DNA from: Isoetes taiwanensis
Taxonomy: Eukaryota; Streptophyta; Lycopodiopsida; Isoetales; Isoetaceae
Assembly (NCBI GenBank): GCA_021234155.1
Contig: JAJEKV010000014.1
Span: 7,023,563 to 7,087,562 of the forward strand
DNA length: 64,000 nucleotides
Reading direction: 5' to 3'
Shown here: in pieces, positions 46,970 through 56,363 of the stretch
How positions within the stretch are numbered: the stretch's first letter is position 1
Layout of the letters: the number at the start of each line of letters is the position of its first letter
The notes under the pieces: model-generated
What the model was told of the DNA's origin: nothing
The model's database searches: none
The model's input: the letters and a program-made list of their open reading frames with translations, nothing else
Position numbers and translations under genes: made by a program

Positions 46970-49219
46970 CCCGGCAAATCCTAGCCTTAGACAAAAGCCT
47001 AGCTAGAATTAACGTCTGAATAAGTCAATCCTTATTCAGCATGATCAACCCATACAAAGCCTAGGCAATCTTTGATGGTACTCTACTTCCTTAGTTTCTT
47101 ACACAAATTCTTTAACCAAACCATATAATATCTTTCATATAATATACAAGCCACAAGACATTCTTGTAAACTCCAAATGTATATTTAATTACCAAATAAG
47201 TAGTGGTATTAATTCATTAAAGCCATTGTAGAAGGAAAGCCAATTTGTACAACCAGTAGTCATAAGAATTATAAAATATATACTCTTGGCCTGAAAACTC
47301 CAGATATGTATGTCTTATGTGGACCCAACATGTATTTGTAATCCAGTATTTTTAATTAGATCTTAGCATTCTATGACTTTTATGCTTATGCATAATGTTA
47401 ATAATACATACCTGTAGCATTAATAATCTGAACTTTAAGATGTTAAGTGAAGAATTTTCTCATTGTATTTAGCATGAAAAACGAACATCTATGTTTCTGT
47501 AGAGCAGGGGCAGCATTTAGATTGGCCAATGAAGTTAGAATGCAGACCTATAATGATTATTCATACTATCTTATGTGGAACTAGCCTTTATTCAGAATAT
47601 CATAAACAATGTAAAATTAATCCTGCAAGAGTACATACTCATTGACATACCATAAAACCCTGAAATATCAGCCCATATCTATTCATTGATATGATGGAAA
47701 GAGTCAAAACAGAGCTGTCATTAGATGTATCCTCTGTATGAAGTTTGTTATATGACTGTAATAATGGATGAGCTTACGCAAAATTTAGTGCAGAACACGT
47801 GGAAACAAAATATGCCTGGTTTTCATGAAAGCTGGCCAGACATTCTCAAGATTAAAACTATTTAGGCAGCTTCATATTAAGTATATTGTAGAAAAAACAG
47901 AAGCTACTTATAGAAATGATAGTAAAGCAAGATGTATGCTCCCTCTTTTGTGTCACAACATATTATCTGTTCATCCCTTTGGCAAAATCCAAAGAACTCA
48001 GTTTGAATTCCTTCTACCAGCCAAACACCAACTAAGCAATAGAGCGACAAGGGAAGGAGAGTAATTCGTACCTGCAGCCAACCATCAAAACATTAGCAGG
48101 AAACTGGTAATGATTGAAGGGCCAAAAGGTACATGTGATTACTCTCAGTTTATCACATTTCACCCCTTGTAGCCCATTACCAATCATTAGTCCTAGCTTA
48201 AAATAGAAGGAGAAGTACATACGAAATATAGCTAAGGGTTTTAACCCCCAGATCTAGTGTAGATAAAAAATATCAAATGCAAAATACAGACCAAATAAGT
48301 GTATGTTTATGGGCAAAGCCTTTTTCGAACACAGCAGATCACTCGATTATATGAAGAAACAGGTGTTCCAGGCCATTTATTCTGAGGTGAACCATATACA
48401 AAAACTTAAGCAATTATTATGAAATATACCTGATCGTTGTCTTGTTCAGATACAAAGCCCTCATTTTCTTGTGTTTCTGGAACAGATATAATATTAGCCC
48501 CAGGTCCAGAACCATGCTGGATCTTATTATGAATGGTATCTCCAGAGGATTTTTTCTTGCTAATAGCTTCAACCGATTCATCCTTACTATGTTTTTGTCC
48601 ATGTGCTTCATTATCCTTAGCCATCAGGTTACTGCGAAAGCTGCAATCCAGACTATCTTTGCACCACTGGATCTCCTTTTCAATGCATTCTATATTAAGG
48701 CACTCAAGATCGGAGGAGGAGATAAAGTTATCAGGGTCTGAATCTGAATCCATTTTGTAGCTACTTAGGGTTATACGAAAGCAAATGTCAAGGTCTAAGA
48801 AATCTGTCAGCTCTTCATAAATTACATAGACTCGAGGCAATCTTATTCAGTAGAGAATCTATGAATGGTAAAGCTAATGCATGTGGCACTGTAAAACCCT
48901 GCTAGGTACACATACCTAAGATCATTGGGAATGCGGACGCCTCTTAATGGTATTCGGCTGGTCATCTGGTCCTTGGATGCAAAATCCGGCATGAACTATT
49001 ATGCTTCACGAATGCCTTTAGGGTAGAAAATAGAAACTGGTATAGTGTAACTTAACCCAAAGATATCGTTAAAGTAACCTTATTTCACATATTTTTTAAG
49101 TCCAACAACCATAATATGTAATTCCTTACCATTAGAGGTTCTATTTAATTATGCTTTAGGGGATATGTTCCTAGAGGTATGTAATGGTGACCCATATGAC
49201 CAGTCAACATGTTTCTAAA
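46970..49219 (-). repeat. direct repeat, left (3') copy
   Basis: Runs from CCCGGCAAATCC to GTCAACATGTTTCTAAA. It is collinear with 53,393-55,645, with few differences seen by eye (for example CTCAGTTTGAATTCC versus CTCCGTGTTGAATTCC, and CCCCAGGTCCAGAACC versus CCCCTGTGTCCGAACC), so the duplication is young. It contains an uninterrupted copy of exon 1. Confidence 0.93.
48430..48753 (-). CDS. exon 1 of the repeat-borne gene, intact copy
   Basis: 108 codons from MDSDSDPDNF to EQDNDQ, acidic and hydrophilic (ECIEKEIQWCKDSLDCSFRS, KDESVEAISKKKSS). An alternative upstream Met at 48,840 (MPRVYVIYEELTDFLDL) extends it by 29 codons. It ends at CAG|GTATATTT, a good splice donor in phase 0, matching the phase of the acceptor at 53,250. 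I do not recognise a domain. This copy sits downstream of the reverse-transcriptase gene, so as placed it would lack its later exons. Confidence 0.55.
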
Positions 49220-49418
49220 GAAAAAAAACCCTACCACCTCCCGAAGGAAATGCTAAGACCTCTGTATAATTCTGTAATTATAGGGAGGGCTGACCCCTAC
49301 CATTACAGTTGAGGTCAGACCACTCCCTTTAGCATCTGCCTAGCCACTCAGAACCTTTTAAAACTTAAAAGTATTACCTCAAATATTGTGGATAATCTCT
49401 TGCTTCAATACTTCAATG

Positions 49419-51446
49419 TCATACTTGATACCAGGGAAGTTGCTGCAATGGATATATTTGATCACTCTGCTTTTTCAGGCCATGGCGGTCAAAACCATTA
49501 TCTATAAACTGTCGTATCAGATTAACAATATCTGAACCTGCTTTTACTGGACAAGAGTTATACATGAATGGTAAGATCTGTGATAGGATAACATTACGAG
49601 CTTGATGGTATGGCCGACAACTACTGGCATGAATGTACTTCAAAGCATTAAATGGCAGAACGTCTCTCTTATCATATTTATAAGTCCAATATGACCCATT
49701 AGCTCTCCCAATAATCTCAATGCACATATTAAGAAAGTTAGCTTTCTGACCAAATGTATATTTACTGTCTGTCCCATGTAACAACCCTGTTTCTTCTTTA
49801 ATTTCTATATTGTTTAGGTCATAAATCCATATACCTTTATTGGCGTCCATTGTAGCCTTATCCAGGAAGTTTCTGATGATGGGGCAGTTTACAGCTAGTA
49901 AATCATCCATATATCTGTATACATGTTTAAACTGTTCCATTTCTTTATACCTGCCCTGTTTTGCAAGTTCCTTAATGAAACTCATTTCAAACCAAGCTAG
50001 AAAGAGGTTACACCAAAGATGGATCATATGAGAATCCCATAGGGATACCGGGCCGACTTGTCTCCAAGATTCCTTACCCATATGGATGAAACAGTTGGTT
50101 AACAGCCAACAATTAGCATTAATAAAAGTCTGACAGCCCATTCTGGTCCAGCATTCACTAGTGGGAGCATATTTAAACCACTTGGCAACATATTTGTTAT
50201 CTTTAGTCCTTTTTATCCAAATCTCATTTTTATGGTGCTTGCTTTTGTTCCATTTCCATGCCGCCTCTATAACCAGAGTGATGATCTTGCAAATGCCCTT
50301 ATCCCCAAGCAGTGGGATTGTTTCATAACATTTAGTTATGTCTGCTACATACACTTCATGTATCTTGTTAGGAAGGTTTATGATAACGTCATAAACAGAA
50401 TTAACCATCCAGTTGGAATTGACACTATGCGGGAATAAAGTACTAACCTTGGCGCAGAGCATTTTAGAAATATCAGGCCATGCCTCTGTTATGTCATTGA
50501 GGACTGCAGTAATAATATCAGCAATCTCTGTATAGATAGTCCCATGGGCGTTAGTTATCCATCTGTAATTCTTCTTATGTGCTTTATAAACACCAAGTAG
50601 GTATGGAAGCTTCTCGTGTTCGATACAAATTTGTCCCAGGATATCTATAATGTCTGCCTTGATATTTGAGGCCACATTCTCAATAGTGGTCTTAGTAGAT
50701 ATGAAATCCTTGCTGCTTAACCTCTCTATTGCTTTGTTCCTAATATGTAGTGGACAAATGAAGCAGGCATTATTTGTAGCCTTATCTACCCCTGAGATGT
50801 ACAGATTCTTCCTTAACCATTCTAAATTTTGGATAATGCTTGGGTCACTCAAAGGGAAGAGTCTATCACTGTCTGATTTTATGGCCAGATCTATTTCTTC
50901 CTTAATTCTGTAACATATCCTCTCTTTAGCCCTTTCTTTATCATTATCAGTGAGAAGTGGAAACTGAAATCTGTGTAACTCGAAGAAGATATCACCCATG
51001 TTTTGTATCTCTGTTTTTAGCTCCTTCCATACCAACTTTCTGTCAGGGATATTATTTAGACCCTTTCGGAATAGATTTCTAAGTCCTTTATTCTTCACAA
51101 TATTCACATTAGTGGTACGGATATGACCAACTACCGGGTCAATGAATGTTTGAAGGTGTGGGCTCTTACATGGAGTTTCATCATTTTGGGCAAATGTCAG
51201 ATAAGGTTTGTAGCATAAGTCCCTAAGTGTCTCCACATATCTCCATGAAAACATGATGTCTGCCATCATGAGTTCCCCATTGCCATGGAAGATCTCGGTC
51301 ATTACTTCATCAAAAATCTGTGGGATACATATTTTATCTAATATCTTGGAGAAAAAAGTACAATGTATGATTTTCTTTTTGTTTTTATCGGTACATGTAG
51401 CTATGTGCAATCTGCCCTGACAATCCCTCACCATCTTCTTAATAAT
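49419..51446 (-). CDS. divergent reverse transcriptase (element exon 3)
   Basis: The open frame starts at the acceptor (51,446: IIKKMVRDCQGR), with the Met at 51,434 giving 671 residues. RT-like blocks: SGVDKATNNACFICPL (about 214-229), YLLGVYKAHKKNYRWI (about 278-293), motif A VYVADITKCYETIP (about 361-374) and catalytic YRYMDD (about 506-511). A FLNMCIEI block (about 567-574) and the YDKRDVLPFNAL region (about 587-598) follow. Motif B is unreadable in this frame, but GIPMGFSYDP is encoded one frame over at about 50,022-50,050, so compensating indels have scrambled it. The last codons (SDQIYPLQQLPWYQV) look misframed; a one-base shift gives NFPGIKYDIEVLKQEI and a stop near 49,380. No endonuclease, RNase H or integrase is seen. 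Closest in pattern to Penelope-like RTs. Confidence 0.7.
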   Translation of the reverse strand: MIKKMVRDCQGRLHIATCTDKNKKKIIHCTFFSKILDKICIPQIFDEVMTEIFHGNGELMMADIMFSWRYVETLRDLCYKPYLTFAQNDETPCKSPHLQTFIDPVVGHIRTTNVNIVKNKGLRNLFRKGLNNIPDRKLVWKELKTEIQNMGDIFFELHRFQFPLLTDNDKERAKERICYRIKEEIDLAIKSDSDRLFPLSDPSIIQNLEWLRKNLYISGVDKATNNACFICPLHIRNKAIERLSSKDFISTKTTIENVASNIKADIIDILGQICIEHEKLPYLLGVYKAHKKNYRWITNAHGTIYTEIADIITAVLNDITEAWPDISKMLCAKVSTLFPHSVNSNWMVNSVYDVIINLPNKIHEVYVADITKCYETIPLLGDKGICKIITLVIEAAWKWNKSKHHKNEIWIKRTKDNKYVAKWFKYAPTSECWTRMGCQTFINANCWLLTNCFIHMGKESWRQVGPVSLWDSHMIHLWCNLFLAWFEMSFIKELAKQGRYKEMEQFKHVYRYMDDLLAVNCPIIRNFLDKATMDANKGIWIYDLNNIEIKEETGLLHGTDSKYTFGQKANFLNMCIEIIGRANGSYWTYKYDKRDVLPFNALKYIHASSCRPYHQARNVILSQILPFMYNSCPVKAGSDIVNLIRQFIDNGFDRHGLKKQSDQIYPLQQLPWYQV

Positions 51447-51699
51447 CTGAAAAAATTACTAAACCAGGTTATTTAAAATACATACTTAAGATCAAAAGAA
51501 CCTCTCTACATTCTGGTAGGATAGAAAGTAGTAATGGGCCAAGTGGCATATTTATGGATAGCTCCTTTATTTTCAGAACATTGTTCTGTTTCCATCATAT
51601 GTACAACATTTAAGACGTAACATGTAATCATGTACACAAGCATTTCAAACCTAATTCCTTGTATGCATTCATAAATGAAATAAATTTAACTTACCCTTT

Positions 51700-52302
51700 T
51701 TACTTATGGTACGTAAGTTTTTGCACCGTCCCGTCCTTGTAGTTGTCCATCCCTGGTTTGCTGCCCTTAGTAACAGAGTGTCCCAAATTGGTAGGAGTAT
51801 TTAACCCTTCCACAGTTTCACTATCTGAGCCACAAGTAATAGCTTTTATAGGTGCCATGGTGATCCTAGGTGATCCACTGATCATGCTGCTGTGGCTGGT
51901 ACGATTCTTAGGGGCTGCTTTTCCATATTTATTGACTCTTCCACTACTAGTGCTGGCTGAACCTTCATTTGACTTAAGGAAAGACTGGGGTTTAATACTC
52001 TTCTCACATATGTCAACTAACATGCACTTAGGCCTGCTCAGTTTAAAATCTGCCCAGGGGTCTGTTGCCAATTGGAGTGCCATATCTATAAGCATACGTC
52101 TGGCTACTAAATAGGAAAGAAAGGCCATGACACTAGATTTCAGAGTAGTTTTGATGCAGGTCCTGAAGGCTACCATTTGGCCAGCAACAGTCATATCCGG
52201 GTAAATTTCATCAAGATTGTTAAACATATACCAAATAGCCTGATCAAACCATGTCATATTATCCTTACATTTTTTGGTATTGACGTTACCCCTAGTAGAG
52301 GC
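51700..52302 (-). CDS. element exon 2, unknown protein (second part)
   Basis: In-frame continuation after the TGA. The first part (MTWFDQAIWYMFNNLDEIYP, TVAGQMVAFRTCIKTTLKSS) is helical. The C-terminal half is Ser/Lys/Gly/Asn-rich and basic (RVNKYGKAAPKNRTSHSS), as expected of a nucleic-acid-binding linker. It ends at TAA 51,700-51,702, just before a strong splice donor AAAAGG|GTAAGTT (intron starts at 51,694). The acceptor TTTTTCAG|ATTATT lies at 51,446. The donor phase does not match the RT exon, so either the stop is real or a further indel is present. Confidence 0.5.
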   Translation of the reverse strand, partial: ASTRGNVNTKKCKDNMTWFDQAIWYMFNNLDEIYPDMTVAGQMVAFRTCIKTTLKSSVMAFLSYLVARRMLIDMALQLATDPWADFKLSRPKCMLVDICEKSIKPQSFLKSNEGSASTSSGRVNKYGKAAPKNRTSHSSMISGSPRITMAPIKAITCGSDSETVEGLNTPTNLGHSVTKGSKPGMDNYKDGTVQKLTYHK

Positions 52303-53250
52303 TCATGAGATGCATTTGAAATATGGGCAGAATGTTCTCCATATTCGCTTAAGATAAAAGTCTCCTCTTGTTTCGCTTGGGTACGCCATGTGCCCTTTCT
52401 GATTGATGTATATAAATTCTGTTTTGTCACAAGTCTTGTCAAAAAACCTGTGATCTATCCGAAATTTGACTCTCTCTTGTTTGACCAGTTTCTCCATCTT
52501 GTAGGCAGCAGCCCTAGCAGCAGCTAATTGAGCTGGAGTAATATTTCCAAGGGTAATCCATGCTTCTTCTGTAATGGGTGCCAGTGCTCCAAAGTTCTTG
52601 GATCTCCAAATGCCTTGATTATATAACACTGAATAGCTCTCCACAATCCTTTGTGGTATGATAGGGAACCTGTGACAGTTAGCCAGATTAAAGCCGAAAT
52701 CATCTTTGTCAATCTTATTACCTCCTGTGGTCCTGCTTTTAAGAGTTTCTTTGTCCTTTTCTGAGAGGAGGTTTTCTCCAAATGGGTCTTCTTCTTCATC
52801 CACATCAACATTTAGGCTCTCCTCAAATGTTAATTTTTTAATTTCATTGGCCTTTTCCAGTGCAGTCAGGCCAGCAATAAACTGCTTATTGCATTTATCT
52901 TCTTCTTGAGTCCATTTGTATATGAGGTCTGGTAGAGCTTCATACATATTGTCAATACAGTTGACAATGTTCTCCAAAGTGTCACTGTTTTTGTTAATGA
53001 CAGGGACCTGTTTTAACCATTCGCTGAAACCCATATGTGAGATGCACGAGAACTCTCCAGGTCCCCTCAGGCTTTCTCGAACTTGTATGTGTTCGTGTAC
53101 CCTTTTGTCTTTGATGCAACATATCAGGGTTTGTACAGCATTGCATGGGCATTCCATGTTGCCCTCGGCATATCCAAGAGCACAGAGTTCTTTGTTCCAT
53201 ATGGGCAGTACCATTTTAAACCCTTCATCATCTGAAAGTTCTGTGTATTC
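52303..53250 (-). CDS. element exon 2, unknown protein (first part)
   Basis: The acceptor GTAACAG|GAATACAC at 53,250 opens a phase-0 frame EYTELSDDEGFKMVLPIWNK. The 303 codons from the Met at 53,214 contain a Cys cluster (GNMECPCNAVQTLICCIKD), acidic stretches (DVDEEEDPFGEN) and an Ala-rich helix (ITPAQLAAARAAAYKMEKLV). No known domain is recognised. It ends at TGA 52,303-52,305, but the same frame stays open beyond (51,700-52,257), so this may be one protein of about 520 residues with one nonsense codon. By position it could be the N-terminal part of the reverse-transcriptase polyprotein. Confidence 0.6.
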   Translation of the reverse strand, partial: EYTELSDDEGFKMVLPIWNKELCALGYAEGNMECPCNAVQTLICCIKDKRVHEHIQVRESLRGPGEFSCISHMGFSEWLKQVPVINKNSDTLENIVNCIDNMYEALPDLIYKWTQEEDKCNKQFIAGLTALEKANEIKKLTFEESLNVDVDEEEDPFGENLLSEKDKETLKSRTTGGNKIDKDDFGFNLANCHRFPIIPQRIVESYSVLYNQGIWRSKNFGALAPITEEAWITLGNITPAQLAAARAAAYKMEKLVKQERVKFRIDHRFFDKTCDKTEFIYINQKGHMAYPSETRGDFYLKRIWRTFCPYFKCIS

Positions 53251-53392
53251 CTGTTACATGAACATTCAGAATATCAAATCAGTAATGGTTAGTTCCAGAA
53301 AGCTCGTTATTAATAAAGCCTAGAGTCCCCTGTTTACTAAAGGAAAAGAGCATCACCAGTAAGACCAGTGAGTTCAAGTATCAAGAAAAAAA

Positions 53393-55638
53393 CCCGGCAA
53401 ATCCTAGCCTTAGACAAAAGCCTAGCTAGAATTAACGTCTGAATAAGTCAATCCTTATTCAGCATGATCAACCCATACAAAGCCTAGGCAATCTTTGATG
53501 GTACTCTACTTCCTTAGTTTCTTACACAAATTCTTTAACCAAACCATATAATATCTTTCATATAATATACAAGCCACAAGACATTCTTGTAAACTCCAAA
53601 TGTATATTTAATTACCAAATAAGTAGTGGTATTAATTCATTAAAGCCATTGTAGAAGGAAAGCCAATTTGTACAACCAGTAGTCATAAGAATTATAAAAT
53701 ATATACTCTTGGCCTGAAAACTCCAGATATGTATGTCTTATGTGGACCCAACATGTATTTGTAATCCAGTATTTTTAATTAGATCTTAGCATTCTATGAC
53801 TTTTATGCTTATGCATAATGTTAATAATACATACCTGTAGCATTAATAATCTGAACTTTAAGATGTTAAGTGAAGAATTTTCTCATTGTATTTAGCATGA
53901 AAAACGAACATCTATGTTTCTGTAGAGCAGGGGCAGCATTTAGATTGGCCAATGAAGTTAGAATGCAGACCTATAATGATTATTCATACTATCTTATGTG
54001 GAACTAGCCTTTATTCAGAATATCATAAACAATGTAAAATTAATCCTGCAAGAGTACATACTCATTGACATACCATAAAACCCTGAAATATCAGCCCATA
54101 TCTATTCATTGATATGATGGAAAGAGTCAAAACAGAGCTGTCATTAGATGTATCCTCTGTATGAAGTTTGTTATATGACTGTAATAATGGATGAGCTTAC
54201 GCAAAATTTAGTGCAGAACACGTGGAAACAAAATATGCCCGGTTTTCATGAAAGCGGCGGACATTCTCAAGATTAAAACTATTTAGGCAGCTTCATATTA
54301 AGTATATTGTAGAAAAAACAGAAGCTACTTATAGAAATGATAGTAAAGCAAGATGTATGCTCCCTCTTTTGTGTCACAACATATTATCTGTTCATCCCTT
54401 TGGCAAAATCCAAAGAACTCCGTGTTGAATTCCTTCTACCAGCCAAACACCAACTAAGCAATAGAGCGACAAGGGAAGGAGAGTAATTCGTACCTGCAGC
54501 CAACCATCAAAACATTAGCAGGAAACTGGTAATGATTGAAGGGCCAAAAGGTACATGTGATTACTCTCAGTTTATCACATTTCACCCCTTGTAGCCCATT
54601 ACCAATCATTAGTCCTAGCTTAAAATAGAAGGAGAAGTACATACGAAATATAGCTAAGGGTTTTAACCCCCAGATCTAGTGTAGATAAAAAATATCAAAT
54701 GCAAAATACAGACCAAATAAGTGTATGTTTATGGGCAAAGCCTTTTTCGAACACAGCAGATCACTCGATTATATGAAGAAACAGGTGTTCCAGGCCATTT
54801 ATTCTGAGGTGAACCATATACAAAAACTTAAGCAATTATTATGAAATATACCTGATCGTTGTCTTGTTCAGATACAAAGCCCTCATTTTCTTGTGTTTCT
54901 GGAACGGATATAATATTAGCCCCCTGTGTCCGAACCATCTTTGGATCTTATTATGAATGGTATCTCCAGAGGATTTTTTCTTGCTAATAGCTTCAACCGA
55001 TTCATCCTTACTACGTTTTTGTCCATGTGCTTCATTATCCTTAGCCATCAGGTTACTGCGAAAGCTGCAATCTAGACTATCTTTGCACCACTGGATCTCC
55101 TTTTCAATGCATTCTATATTAAGGCGCAAAGATCGGAGGAGGAGATAAAGTTATCAGGGTCTGAATCTGAATCCATTTTGTAGCTACTTAGGGTTATACG
55201 AAAGCAAATGTCAAGGTCTAAGAAATCAGTCAGCTCTTCATAAATTACATAGACTCGAGGCAATCTTATTCAGCAGAGAATCTATGAATGGTAAAAACTA
55301 ATGCATGTGGCATCAGAAAAACCCCACTAGGTACACATACCTAAGATCATTGGGAATCTGGGACGCCTCTTAATGGTATTAATTTGGTCATCCGGTCCTT
55401 GGATGCAAAATCCGGCATGAACTATTATGCTTCACGAATGCCTTTAGGGTAGAAAATAGAAACTGGTATAGTGTAACTTAACCCAAAGATATCGTTAAAG
55501 TAACCTTATTTCACATATTTTTTAAGTCCAACAACCATAATATGTAATTCCTTACCATTAGAGGTTCTATTTAATTATGCTTTAGGGGATATGTTCCTAG
55601 AGGTATGTAATGGTGACCCATATGACCAGTCAACATGT

Positions 55639-55645
<7 letters not shown>
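53393..55645 (-). repeat. direct repeat, right (5') copy
   Basis: Upstream copy relative to the reverse-transcriptase gene, expected to supply the promoter and exon 1. It ends at an A-run of about 27 (plus strand). Its exon 1 carries a small deletion near 55,125-55,130 that shifts the frame into TAG, unlike the left copy. Confidence 0.93.
54852..55176 (-). pseudogene. exon 1 of the repeat-borne gene, frameshifted copy
   Basis: Same exon as 48,430-48,753 but in the upstream repeat. It starts MDSDSDPDNFISSSDL; a short deletion then turns ECLN into a frame that reaches TAG within a few codons. The remainder (NIECIEKEIQWCKDS...) is open to the same CAG|GTATATTT donor at 54,852. Because this copy should be the first exon of the reverse-transcriptase gene, the element is probably disabled at its N-terminus. 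Confidence 0.6.
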
Positions 55646-55669
<24 letters not shown>

Positions 55670-55698
55670 CCCCTCAAATCTGTTTCCAGACTTCCATC

Positions 55699-55730
55699 CT
55701 TGGTATTTCCAGTCGACTGGAAATACCAAG
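55699..55730. repeat. 32-bp perfect palindrome
   Basis: CTTGGTATTTCCAGTC is followed directly by its exact reverse complement, with no loop. Flanking CAGACTT (about 55,687) and AAGTCTG (about 55,728) extend the symmetry loosely. It lies between the A-run at the edge of the reverse-transcriptase element and the next gene. Confidence 0.95.
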
Positions 55731-56067
55731 TCTGCCTTCAGCAGCCCTAGAAAATTGACAGGAACAATTTTCCTAGGCCAGGATAAGGACATAGCATTAT
55801 TGGGTAAAAGCACGTTAGGTTGATAAAATATTGGGTCATTTTAATACATATACATTTTTAGAAATGTATAATAATTACCGTGAATTTTGGTTTTTTTTTC
55901 GACTGAAAATAGGCAATGGAAAATTCCCTCCAATTCTTTCTTCCCCGTTCTTGTTTCTTTGTCCTTTGATCTCTCTGCTTTTACCCTGCGATCCAGCACC
56001 TCGATCCCTTGCAAGCGACTAAAGCACGCTCTTCCGAAGTAGCTTGGTCATTCTCAACAAATCAAAG

Positions 56068-56198
56068 GTACAATCGTCTTCTTCCCTAGTTTTCTTCTTT
56101 CTGCTTTTAATTTATTACTTTAGGTTTTTGTTTACATGTGCAAGCTCAGATTGTTGCACCTTTAGGACAATTAAAAGATATTTGTTGTTGCATTGCAG
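56068..56198 (+). other. probable 5' UTR intron of the RING/Ulp1 gene
   Basis: The donor ATCAAAG|GTACAATC and the acceptor TTGCATTGCAG|GTATAG bracket 131 bp, rich in T near the 3' end. The acceptor is nine bases before the ATG at 56,208. The pyrimidine-rich DNA at 55,920-56,030 would be the untranslated leader. Confidence 0.5.
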
Positions 56199-56363
56199 GT
56201 ATAGACAATGGCAAAGACACCAAAGAAGAGTGATGCCCCTGCATCAGTCCGAAAATCTCCCAGGGCTTCCAAAGCAGGGACACATTTGAAGTCTGGAAGT
56301 CCTGGCTGTAGCAAGGAGAACTGAAATGAGGACACAGTATTTTCTGCAAGGGATCTGGCGAAT

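Larger units (their letters stand above)
46970..55645 (-). mobile_element. reverse-transcriptase element with 2.25-kb direct repeats (Penelope-like candidate)
   Basis: Two same-orientation repeats (46,970-49,219 and 53,393-55,645) enclose a 4.17-kb interior with three open regions on the minus strand. A spliced gene is inferred: exon 1 in the right repeat, exon 2 from 53,250, and exon 3 from 51,446 encoding a divergent reverse transcriptase. The repeats do not begin TG or end CA, and no tRNA primer site or polypurine tract was seen, so they are not ordinary LTRs. Retained introns, long pseudo-LTR-like repeats, an RT with RYMDD and a hidden GIPMG motif, and the absence of AP-endonuclease and integrase together fit Penelope-like elements. 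No GIY-YIG domain is visible. A-runs occur at all four junctions. Assignment is inference. Confidence 0.7.

Noticed and set aside
46970-55645. The 2.25-kb repeats as ordinary LTRs of a Ty1 or Ty3 element
   Set aside because: No TG/CA termini, tRNA primer site, protease, RNase H or integrase, and a coding exon lies within the repeat.
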